From Hymenobacter nitidus (GTDB lineage: Bacteria; Bacteroidota; Bacteroidia; Cytophagales; Hymenobacteraceae): a stretch of DNA of 64,000 nt. A program made the translations under genes and the position numbers. Below the pieces are notes generated by a model that was not told where the DNA came from, did not search any database, and saw nothing but the letters and a program-made list of their open reading frames with translations. The stretch is from contig NZ_JAJADQ010000016.1 in NCBI RefSeq assembly GCF_020447315.1, positions 22,573 to 86,572 of the forward strand, read 5' to 3'. Positions within the stretch are counted from its first letter, which is position 1. The number at the start of each line of letters is the position of its first letter. This document shows, piece by piece, positions 18,306 through 25,792 of the stretch.

Positions 18306-18623
18306 ATGGAGTACCCAAAACTCATTCGCGATCTCATCCCCAGCATCATTGCCGCCTCGGGCCGAAACTGCGAAACCCGCATTTTAGATGGGCCGGAATA
18401 TGTAGAAGCATTGCGCGAGAAGCTGGTCGAGGAAGCCTGCGAAGCCAAGGCCGCTTCAGCGACCGAGTTAGCCACTGAGTTGGCAGATGTCCTGGAAGTC
18501 ATCGATGCGCTCCTTGAGGCGCATGGATTGCAGATGGAGCAGGTCCAGCAGCTGCAGGCCGCCCGGCGGAGCGAACGGGGCGGCTTCGCTAACCGGCTGC
18601 TACTTCTCCGCATTGATGATTGA
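18306..18623 (+). CDS. MazG-like nucleotide pyrophosphohydrolase
   Basis: About 105 residues beginning MEYPKLIRDLIPSII, the typical entry of the small all-alpha NTP pyrophosphohydrolases related to phosphoribosyl-ATP pyrophosphohydrolase. The metal-binding acids are seen as KLVEEACEA and ELADVLEVIDAL. These enzymes split nucleoside triphosphates to monophosphate and pyrophosphate; in defence contexts they can deplete or clean the nucleotide pool. The frame is open further upstream (ATG at 18222 and 18282), overlapping the HNH gene, but the family signature begins at 18306, so that start is chosen. It probably belongs to the same transcription unit as the HNH gene. A second, unrelated-looking member of this superfamily occurs at 24080. 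Confidence 0.78.
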   Translation: MEYPKLIRDLIPSIIAASGRNCETRILDGPEYVEALREKLVEEACEAKAASATELATELADVLEVIDALLEAHGLQMEQVQQLQAARRSERGGFANRLLLLRIDD

Positions 18624-18793
18624 TAGTCTATACCTAGCAGCCATAAGCCTGATAGCGCAGGTGGGGGTACCATCCTGCCACGCTGCTTAAATCATGCCTG
18701 GAAATTTCGCCATACCCTTCCTCACTGCCCCCTTCTACCCAACTTTCCGATCCTGTTAGCTTGCAGTGCCATTCGAGAGCATGATCATAGGAA

Positions 18794-21112
18794 ATGATCT
18801 CTAGATTGTGGCCTTACGAACTCTCACAACCCTTTTCGTTAATTTCCTTGACCGATCTTTTTACCTACCAAGACGTTGCCACCGCTACCCTTACTGAGTA
18901 CGTCTCCTGGTTTCTTGACCCTAGCCATGAGCACTTCAACCAGGTACAGCTACCACCTATCCAGCGGAACTCCGTTTGGAATATTGCGCAGGTAGAGCGC
19001 CTCTGGGATTCTCTGCTGCGCGGCTTTCCCGTTGGCAGCATTCTACTGGCTCACCGTGCCAACGGGCAGGCAGCCAGAGCCCTGACCTGCGATCAACAAA
19101 CCCGCCCCGATCGGGCAGGGTACTTCCTGCTCGACGGCCAACAGCGCACTCGCACGTTGCTGCTGGGATTTAAAGCCACTACGACCAGCCGTCTCTGGAT
19201 TGACCTGGATCCAGAAATCGTATTCGGAAACGCCGACCAAAATGACCGGAGGTTTCTGCTCCGGCTCCTCACCGGCCACCAACCCTGGGGCATGCGCAGC
19301 GACAACCCGGAGGAACGGTTCCATGAGCACGAAAAGCACGAAGCCCGCAAAAAGCTCGTTTACTCCCGCCGCTACGACTACCAGATTTATCCGGTCAAGC
19401 AGTCCGAGGACTCTCCTGACACTTCTTGGCCTTTACAGGCTAAAGCTCCAGTACCACTGGATGTGCTCATTGATCGCTGTGGAGGCTGGAAGGGGCCTTT
19501 CTCGCGCCCCACCTGGAAGCAGCTCCGCCCCCATATTCCCAAAGCATATACATCGCCTGAAGAAGAGCCGGCGCATCTGGCGGTTGTCCTCAATGCGTTG
19601 GAGAATTTATTAGCTGCTAAACCTTCAACGGGCCGTCCCCAGCGTAGTATTCCCCTCTTGTTACATCCCGAAGAAGCGGCGGGTCACGCGCCCGAGGCGG
19701 AGCAAGTACCCGATTCTATCGAGGTTCTGTTCCGCCGCGTCAACGCCGGCGGCACCGTTTTGGAGGGCGAGGAGATGGCCTACTCCCTTCTTAAGTCCAG
19801 TTGGGACCAGGCGTATGATCTGGTGTCTCAGGTCGTTGACCACGAAGAAGTCGGCTACTTGTTCCCTCCAACGGGGGTAGTAATGGCCGCAACGCGCCTG
19901 GCTCGCCGCCAGCAGGGACATCGGCTAGACCTTAGCCCCTCCGTATCGCAGTTTCGTCGCTGGCTGGGACGCACTGGCTCCAATCAGGCGGATGGTGACT
20001 TCCTTCAAGCACTGAAGCAACTACTCGTGCCCGGCCCTGATCAGACCCAGGGCTGCTTCACGCAAATCCTGGTGGAATTCTGCCGGCTAGCGCTTTACGA
20101 TTCCAGCTCTTCTACCGACCCTGGCCTCCCCCGCAAACTGCTGCTGGAACTCAATCCGGTCCTGCTTCATCCCGTTTTGAGTTGGGTGCACGATAATTTG
20201 GGCGATACCGCCCGCCTTGCTGCCAACCGTCTGCCCATCCTCCGGTACTTGATGTACCTTCTCATCGTGCGACCCGATGCGCAGAAATTTGCTCGTCAAG
20301 CGGGGCAGGTCTTGTCGGAGCAATCGTCCCCATCGGATTTTCCCGATACGGCTATCTACTGTAACTGGCTGCGCAAAGCCGAGGCGCCCGCGTTACCCAA
20401 TTTCTCCGAGCTAATCCTGCCTCAGCCCGAACACATCTCGAAAGGGTGGTTGAGCAATGCTGAAGAAATGTTCGGCTTATCCGCTACCAGCGACGACCAG
20501 CCAGCTGACATCTATCATCAGTTTCGGTCCAGGTTCTGGCACCGGCGCTACCTGCTACTCTGGTTCCAGCGAGCTTACCTAGAGCGTTGGTTCCAGGGAT
20601 ACAATCCTATGCGTCAGGACACCGCTGACACACCCTACGACTACGACCACATCGTGCCGTACTCGCACGCAGTGTGTCAGGGACGGCGTTCTTTGGATCT
20701 GGAAGAAAAGGGAGAAGGGGAACAGCGTTTCAACTGGCATCGCTACTTCTACCTTAATTCCTTAGGCAACTACCGGATGTGGCCGGCCTGGGCCAACCGT
20801 GCTGACGGAAACGATTGCCATACTAAAAAGCTTCGTTTCGACGCCACGGAGCCGTTGTCCTGTGAGATGTCGCAGGAGCTTATGCTAACCTCCTCCACCG
20901 AATATCTGCTGGCTTCTGCTATCCCGCTCACCAACGCCGCCTCTTGGCTTGCCGCTGGCGGCAGACCCAGCTACTGGCCCGCACTGCGTAGGCAGGCATG
21001 GATGCAGGCAGTTGAACATCGCGCCAGCAGCCTGTACGACGAGCTATTTGTTGCGCTGGATTTTAGCAGCTGGTACCAGGCAGCTTGCCATCCCGTTGAC
21101 CAACCCGCCTAG
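18794..21112 (+). CDS. DUF262/HNH (GmrSD-like) restriction enzyme
   Basis: A 772-residue protein. The N-terminal DUF262 domain shows QRNSVWNIAQVERLWDSLL, GFPVGSILL and the nucleotide-binding signature LLDGQQRTRTL near residue 113. The C-terminal domain has YDYDHIVPYSHA near 614 followed by YLNSLGNYRMW, the DHxxP and N of a DUF1524/HNH nuclease. GmrSD-type enzymes are NTP-dependent type IV restriction systems that cut modified phage DNA. The fused single-chain form is common. The 170-bp space from the previous gene may hold its own promoter. The start at 18794 is plausible but two further upstream codons of other frames make it unprovable. Confidence 0.83.
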   Translation: MISRLWPYELSQPFSLISLTDLFTYQDVATATLTEYVSWFLDPSHEHFNQVQLPPIQRNSVWNIAQVERLWDSLLRGFPVGSILLAHRANGQAARALTCDQQTRPDRAGYFLLDGQQRTRTLLLGFKATTTSRLWIDLDPEIVFGNADQNDRRFLLRLLTGHQPWGMRSDNPEERFHEHEKHEARKKLVYSRRYDYQIYPVKQSEDSPDTSWPLQAKAPVPLDVLIDRCGGWKGPFSRPTWKQLRPHIPKAYTSPEEEPAHLAVVLNALENLLAAKPSTGRPQRSIPLLLHPEEAAGHAPEAEQVPDSIEVLFRRVNAGGTVLEGEEMAYSLLKSSWDQAYDLVSQVVDHEEVGYLFPPTGVVMAATRLARRQQGHRLDLSPSVSQFRRWLGRTGSNQADGDFLQALKQLLVPGPDQTQGCFTQILVEFCRLALYDSSSSTDPGLPRKLLLELNPVLLHPVLSWVHDNLGDTARLAANRLPILRYLMYLLIVRPDAQKFARQAGQVLSEQSSPSDFPDTAIYCNWLRKAEAPALPNFSELILPQPEHISKGWLSNAEEMFGLSATSDDQPADIYHQFRSRFWHRRYLLLWFQRAYLERWFQGYNPMRQDTADTPYDYDHIVPYSHAVCQGRRSLDLEEKGEGEQRFNWHRYFYLNSLGNYRMWPAWANRADGNDCHTKKLRFDATEPLSCEMSQELMLTSSTEYLLASAIPLTNAASWLAAGGRPSYWPALRRQAWMQAVEHRASSLYDELFVALDFSSWYQAACHPVDQPA

Positions 21113-21168
21113 GCTACTTCAGACCCAAATTCAGGGCAGCCTTAGCAGTACTTCCGCTTTTCCCCTAT

Positions 21169-21987
21169 ATGTCGTTAACGCAAACTCCACGGTCTAGCAC
21201 TACCCGCTGGGCCGTATGGACTATTTTTTTAGGAGCCATCTTATCACTGGTTCTCCCCTGGGTTTTGACGCATTTCCATTCCGGGATCAGCTTCGCTGAA
21301 ACCGGCCCGATCGGCGATACCATTGGCGGCATCACTGGGCCTGTGCTCAACTTTACCGGCCTGCTGGTGGTGTATTTTTCCTTGCGGGAACAATTCCTGT
21401 CCAACCAGATCCAAATTCAGCACTTTGCGGAGGAGCAGCAGCGCGGTGCCAATGAAAACACGATCAGCACGGCCTTTAAGATTATCGACGACCTCCGGGC
21501 GGAAGCCCGTCGCATTCAAGATCGGTTGCCACTTTATGGTCAAGGTCCTACGGATCTGACTCAATACATTGATCTGCCCGATTTTAAGGAGCCCAATTAC
21601 CTGCCAGAGCCTAAACTCTTACAATTTCAGCTAACCTTAGATGAGATAGTAACTACCGAGGGCTACGCATTCCAACGCATGGTCATGGATTATTTCCAAC
21701 GGGTCGGCATTGAAACCAAAGTGCTTCGCGCTACCCTGGATATGCTCCTGTACCTGCTGGTCAACAGCCCGCTGCCGCTAGCCCAGCGCATGCATCTCTA
21801 CCAGATTGTGCTGGCCTTCTACGAGCCCTTGGTCATTGACCTATTGGGTGGCCTGGAGGTATTCAGCCAGGCACGCCAGCCCATCCAGGAATTAGTCGAC
21901 GGGGTAGCCGCCCTGCATGGCGACCTGAGCAATGCAAACGAAGCTTTCCTTGACCTGGCAATCCATGACCCGGACGGTAATTGGTAA
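21169..21987 (+). CDS. AbiC-like membrane protein, putative abortive infection
   Basis: A 272-residue protein with two N-terminal membrane segments (about residues 12-32 and 50-68). Between and after them is GPIGDTIGGITGPVLNF and LLVVYFSLREQFLSNQIQIQ, the layout of the putAbiC family: G-D-x-x-G-G followed by a second helix and a long Gln-rich coiled segment. The rest is soluble and helical, probably cytoplasmic. Members are annotated as putative phage abortive infection proteins; the molecular mechanism is unknown. It follows the GmrSD-like gene by 56 bp and could be co-transcribed with it. Family assignment rests on the topology and the GG motif, so moderate certainty. Confidence 0.6.
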   Translation: MSLTQTPRSSTTRWAVWTIFLGAILSLVLPWVLTHFHSGISFAETGPIGDTIGGITGPVLNFTGLLVVYFSLREQFLSNQIQIQHFAEEQQRGANENTISTAFKIIDDLRAEARRIQDRLPLYGQGPTDLTQYIDLPDFKEPNYLPEPKLLQFQLTLDEIVTTEGYAFQRMVMDYFQRVGIETKVLRATLDMLLYLLVNSPLPLAQRMHLYQIVLAFYEPLVIDLLGGLEVFSQARQPIQELVDGVAALHGDLSNANEAFLDLAIHDPDGNW

Positions 21988-22008
21988 ATCCTGCTTCGCT
22001 GATTAAAG

Positions 22009-22016
22009 TACCTTTG
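22009..22016 (+). promoter_or_regulatory. Promoter -7 element (TACCTTTG)
   Basis: TACCTTTG is an exact match to the Bacteroidota -7 consensus TAnnTTTG, 31 bp before the TPR gene start. A TTG lies upstream near 21981, but about 5 bp further than the ideal -33 spacing. The position would give a short leader for the TPR/MazG pair. Confidence 0.45.
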
Positions 22017-22047
22017 TCTTCTGCAGCAATTAGCCGGGGCCATTTAC

Positions 22048-24087
22048 ATGATCATCCAACATCCTCTCAACGACTTTCTTTATAGCCTTTTTCCGGACGC
22101 CGAGGTCTTCGGCCAGAACCCGGAGCAGCTCGTTGAGCACCTGACCGACTTCTACACCTTTGGCCCCTACCGCCCCACCGTTACTATCAAGGGGGCAGTG
22201 GTGGAAGTAAATATCGATACGAAAGCCATCAGCAGCCAGAAAGCAGAGTACGATAAAGTGCTGCGCCAGTGCGAAGCCCGCCAGTTTCAGCAGGCTCTGC
22301 AGCGTCTAAGGCAGCTCATCCAGCAGAATCCCACCGTCTCCGAGTACCACCGCGTGCTGGGCCAGGTGCTCTCCGAGCTGGGCCAGCCCGATGAGGCGCT
22401 GGACGCTCTAATTGACGCCCTGCGCTGGGACCCACGCAACGGCTACGCCCTGATCATGGCGGGCAACATCTACGCCCGCCAGAAGGACGACCTGAAATCG
22501 GCCAAGACCTTTTACGACCAGGCGCTGGCGGTAAACCCAAAAGACTTTATCGCCATCAACAACATCGGCGGCAACCTGATGCAGTTGGGCCGGGCGCAGG
22601 AAGCGGAGCGCTACTTCGAGATTGCGCACGAGATCGAGCCCGACTACCCCAACACGCTCTACGCCCTGGCCATGGTCAGCCAGCAGCGCCGCGATTACGC
22701 GTCGGCGTTCTACCAGGCTACCCGGGCCCTGCGCAACGCCCGCCCCGGCGACCCTATCCTGCGGGCCAGCCTGGCGCTGGCCACCGAGACAGCCACCCAG
22801 TACCTGAACAGCACCAACACCTTCGCCATTGCCAACGAGTACCAGGAAACGGTCCAGGACCGGGCCGGGCTTGAGATCCGCGTGGACGAGGACCCGCTCA
22901 TCCCCACGGCCGCCAAGCTGGAAATCGCCGAGAACTATGGCCGCCGCTACCACCAGGTACGCTTCAAGCCCGACTATCCGGCCGTCGAGCACCTGATCAT
23001 GCACGAAATCGTGCATCTGGACTTCATCCTGCAGGCCCGGGCTGCGGATGGCAACCTGCTGTTCACAACCACCGGCAAGAGCAAGGAGAAGTTCATCCGG
23101 GCCGCCGAGCCTCAACTCAAGAAGCTGGCCAAGGCCGGCTTCAAGGAGCAGAACATCACCAGCTACATTGACTCGCTCTTCGAAGGGATGATGCGCCAGA
23201 TCTACAACCAGCCTCTCGACCTCTTCATCGAGGATTTCCTGTACCGGGAGTACCCCGAGGCCCGGCCCCTCCAGTTCCTGTCCCTGCTCAAGCTGTTGCG
23301 CGAAGCAACGGAAGCTGTTCGCAACAAGCAGGCCCAGGAATACTCCCCCCCTGTTGTACACAAGGCCAGCACGGTGCTCAACCTGGTGATGGCCCTGCAA
23401 TTCCGGGACCTGTTTGGCTACGATGCCCTACCTGACTTCAAAGCCCCGGCCCTGCAGGTGAAGGAAGCCGAGCGGCTGTGGACGGAGTACCAAGAATACC
23501 GGGCCGACCGCCAGCCCGGCGAGGAATACGAGATGGTGCAGCACTGGGGCGAGGACTTGGGGCTGGCCGCTTATTTCGAGCTGAAGGACGAAGAGACGGT
23601 TCGCCGGGAGCAGCCGACCACGCCAACTGGCGAGGCAACTACCCTGGCTCCTACTGACGAGCCTGCTGGGCAGGAGTCCCCGGAGGATCTTCTAGCACGG
23701 ATCGAGCGGGACCCGTTAAACCTGGATGGACCGGAGCCCGCTGATGCCCACCAGGGCCGGATGTCCTTTGCCGACAGCCCCGCCGGCGGTATGGCCGTTA
23801 TGTTCTACTGCCTGGACTGGCTCAAGCACTTCGACGGCAAGTCGCGCCAGCAGGTGCAGGACATCACCTTCGAGATTGCTATGCTGGGCCGCTCCGGCCT
23901 GGACCCTAAGGACTCCGCCCAGAAATACAATCTGGCCTCGGTACCGGGCAAAAAGTATTCCGCCCTGCACCTGCTCACCGGCATGTACACCGGCTTCCAG
24001 CAGCTGGACCCCAGCCTGGATACCGGGCTGGACTTTGGCAAGGAGCTGGAAATGGCCCGGGCCATGCACAAGGGCAAGGATGAGTAG
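22048..24087 (+). CDS. TPR protein with HExxH metallopeptidase-like motif
   Basis: A 679-residue soluble protein. After an 70-residue N-terminal domain come three to five TPR-like helical repeats (about 70-240; segments such as LGQPDEALDALIDALRWDP and LGRAQEAERYFEIAHEIEP). The centre contains MHEIVHLDFI with H319-E320-x-x-H323, the zinc site of metallopeptidases, followed by helices and an acidic, Pro-rich linker (about 510-560). The C-terminal 120 residues are a separate globular part. No signal peptide is present, so it acts in the cytoplasm. It overlaps the MazG-like gene by 8 bp (ATGAGTAG), implying translational coupling. I know no named system with this pairing; a protease-like sensor with a nucleotide-degrading effector is one reading. 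Confidence 0.72.
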   Translation: MIIQHPLNDFLYSLFPDAEVFGQNPEQLVEHLTDFYTFGPYRPTVTIKGAVVEVNIDTKAISSQKAEYDKVLRQCEARQFQQALQRLRQLIQQNPTVSEYHRVLGQVLSELGQPDEALDALIDALRWDPRNGYALIMAGNIYARQKDDLKSAKTFYDQALAVNPKDFIAINNIGGNLMQLGRAQEAERYFEIAHEIEPDYPNTLYALAMVSQQRRDYASAFYQATRALRNARPGDPILRASLALATETATQYLNSTNTFAIANEYQETVQDRAGLEIRVDEDPLIPTAAKLEIAENYGRRYHQVRFKPDYPAVEHLIMHEIVHLDFILQARAADGNLLFTTTGKSKEKFIRAAEPQLKKLAKAGFKEQNITSYIDSLFEGMMRQIYNQPLDLFIEDFLYREYPEARPLQFLSLLKLLREATEAVRNKQAQEYSPPVVHKASTVLNLVMALQFRDLFGYDALPDFKAPALQVKEAERLWTEYQEYRADRQPGEEYEMVQHWGEDLGLAAYFELKDEETVRREQPTTPTGEATTLAPTDEPAGQESPEDLLARIERDPLNLDGPEPADAHQGRMSFADSPAGGMAVMFYCLDWLKHFDGKSRQQVQDITFEIAMLGRSGLDPKDSAQKYNLASVPGKKYSALHLLTGMYTGFQQLDPSLDTGLDFGKELEMARAMHKGKDE

Positions 24088-24415
24088 CCCCATCGACGAG
24101 CTATTGGAACAGCTGCGCCAGTTCCGCGACGAGCGGGACTGGGAACAGTTTCACAACGCCAAGGACCTGGCGCTGGCCTTGAGCATCGAGGCCGCCGAGC
24201 TCAACGAGCAGTTCCTGTGGAAGACGGCCGAGCAGGCGAATCCCGACAAGGTTCGGGAGGAGCTCGCCGACGTGCTGCTCTACGCTTTTCAATTGGCCGA
24301 CAAATACGGCTGGGACATTGCCGAGCTGATGCGCGAGAAGCTAGCCCGCAACGCGGAGAAGTATCCGGCCGACAAAGCGAAAGGATCAGCCACCAAGTAT
24401 GACCAACTGTCATGA
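24080..24415 (+). CDS. MazG-like NTP pyrophosphohydrolase (dCTPase-like)
   Basis: A 111-residue protein starting MSSPIDELLEQLRQFRDERDW, then HNAKDLALALSIEAAELNEQF and REELADVLLYAFQLADKYG, the EExxE...ExxD metal site of the MazG/RS21-C6 family. It ends with EKYPADKAKGSATKYDQL, the usual tail of this group. Such enzymes hydrolyse (d)NTPs. The ATG overlaps the TPR gene's stop, so expression is coupled to it. A longer frame opens at 23726 but its extra residues are Pro/Ser/Arg-rich shadow sequence, so 24080 is the true start. Convergent with the remnant on the minus strand. Confidence 0.85.
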   Translation: MSSPIDELLEQLRQFRDERDWEQFHNAKDLALALSIEAAELNEQFLWKTAEQANPDKVREELADVLLYAFQLADKYGWDIAELMREKLARNAEKYPADKAKGSATKYDQLS

Positions 24416-24469
24416 TAGCTGCCGAATCCTTATTGGCTTGTGCTTAAAGCAGTGGGATTAAAAATTCCC

Positions 24470-24701
24470 TTAGCCTATTTGCCAATGCTTTTTTACTCTT
24501 GCCAAGCTCTCGGGGTGGAGTTCCTTTTCGTCGTTCAATGTGATTGCCTGCGCAAACGCCAGCTGCTGGCCGGCGTTGGTTTTCTGGAGGGTGCTCGCAC
24601 GATCTAACTCCCCTAAGACGGCAAACCCAACGAGCAAGAACTTTTCCACCGGGCTGGTGGGGGTCGATTCCTAGTTCCAGGGTCTTAAAGCGGATACCAA
24701 G
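24470..24701 (-). pseudogene. Gene remnant, probable frameshift
   Basis: Two consecutive minus-strand frames look like parts of one protein. The first, just after a TAA at 24702-24704, reads GIRFKTLELGIDPHQ; the second, in another frame and ending with TAA at 24470-24472, reads PVEKFLLVGFAVLGELDRAS and ends in VKKHWQIG. Neither has a good start codon (GTG at 24649 is possible for the second, giving 59 residues). The composition is protein-like and unlike random antisense translation. I read this as the decayed 3' end of an unrecognised gene; a short real gene from the GTG is the alternative. Confidence 0.4.
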
Positions 24702-24727
24702 TTAGTGGGTGCGGTTAGCTTAATTTA

Positions 24728-25036
24728 CTAAGAGTGTGTGCACCGGCAACGGATACTCCCGTTGCGGCTGACAACACTCACGCCCGTGCTTCCGTGCGGG
24801 CAGCGGCAGCTTCTGGTGGCATCAGCGACTAAGCTTTTTACTGCTGGGGCAATCAAGCCTACTTCTTCGGCGGCAATGGTCGCCACCGCCGCTTTAGGCT
24901 GAACCTGAATCGCTACTACTTCATACTTCCCTCCCTGGTGTTGGTCCTGTAAGTGCTGGTTGATGAGCTCCAACAAGGGAAGCTTTTTCAAGAGATCTTG
25001 CACCTCGTGCTGCTGCTCGGCGGTGAGTCTGGCCAT
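24728..25036 (-). CDS. Small hypothetical protein, third gene of envelope operon
   Basis: A 102-residue frame, 24 bp downstream of the lipoprotein gene and on the same strand. The N-terminal 75 residues look genuine (helix EQQHEVQDLLKKLPLLELINQ, then YEVVAIQVQPKAAVATIAAEE), and the tail contains CRCPHG and CRCTHS, which could bind metal or just be read-through of a decayed end. No signal peptide is present, so it would be cytoplasmic, unlike its neighbours. I do not recognise a family. Confidence 0.5.
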   Translation of the reverse strand: MARLTAEQQHEVQDLLKKLPLLELINQHLQDQHQGGKYEVVAIQVQPKAAVATIAAEEVGLIAPAVKSLVADATRSCRCPHGSTGVSVVSRNGSIRCRCTHS

Positions 25037-25060
25037 ACGATTTATCAGGTTAATGATGGA

Positions 25061-25792
25061 TTAAAAGTTGACGGTGAGCAGAACGGAATCCGCCACCCGG
25101 GTTTTAAGGCCATTCGCGTCGAGCACTGTGCCCCGGACTTTGATGGTTGTGCCAAGTGGGTAGGCTGGGGCCGCATAGATTGTACTTACTCGGGACGTGT
25201 CGTTCGACTGGAGCTGGTTATTGCGAAACCGTCCGTTGGCCCGGGCGCCGCTGGGTAGAAAATCTTCAAACAAGACCCGGTTGCCCGTCGACACGTTTCT
25301 TCGCTGTGCATTACGCAGCGTACCCAAGAGCCGCACTTCACCGGTATAGTTAGTTCCCAAGCCGAAGCGGCTTGGCTCAATAACCAGGGATGCGGGTACT
25401 GAAGGGGTGGCTTCGATAACGTCCTTCAGCGCGTACTCCTGCACGGGGCTGTCGTACTCGAGTTGGGCGGTCACCTCAACGGAGCCGGGCTGCAGGGGCA
25501 TGCGCAAGGTCGCCTTAGCGATCAGCTCGCCGTTGATGAACTCGGCTTTGGCCGTGTACTTGGCTGTGCCTGCCGGGGAAAACAATCCCTTCCCAGCGGT
25601 GAACACCACGTTGCGCCGATCCGCACTGGTTTCGGGCGGCAGTTTCACGCTAACCTCCGCCGTAGATTGCCCATCAGCTTCCAAGGTGCGGGGGCTCACG
25701 GTAAAAGCTTGTAGCACGTCCCCCACAGGTACATCTTTTTCGCACCCGGCCAGAAGGCCGGATGTGAGGAATAGAATAGCGAGCTTTTTCAT
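25061..25792 (-). CDS. Lipoprotein with Ig-like (Big_1-like) domain
   Basis: A 243-residue protein with a lipoprotein signal: MKKLAILFLTSGLLAGC, lipid-modified Cys at 17. The mature part begins with VSPRTLEADGQSTAEVSVKLP and continues with beta-strand patterns typical of invasin/intimin-type Ig domains (bacterial Ig-like domain 1), followed by a second beta-rich part. It should be anchored in the outer membrane. The gene overlaps the end of the upstream barrel-like gene by 4 bp, so the two are co-translated. Role unknown; a surface complex with the 578-residue partner is likely. Confidence 0.68.
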   Translation of the reverse strand: MKKLAILFLTSGLLAGCEKDVPVGDVLQAFTVSPRTLEADGQSTAEVSVKLPPETSADRRNVVFTAGKGLFSPAGTAKYTAKAEFINGELIAKATLRMPLQPGSVEVTAQLEYDSPVQEYALKDVIEATPSVPASLVIEPSRFGLGTNYTGEVRLLGTLRNAQRRNVSTGNRVLFEDFLPSGARANGRFRNNQLQSNDTSRVSTIYAAPAYPLGTTIKVRGTVLDANGLKTRVADSVLLTVNF

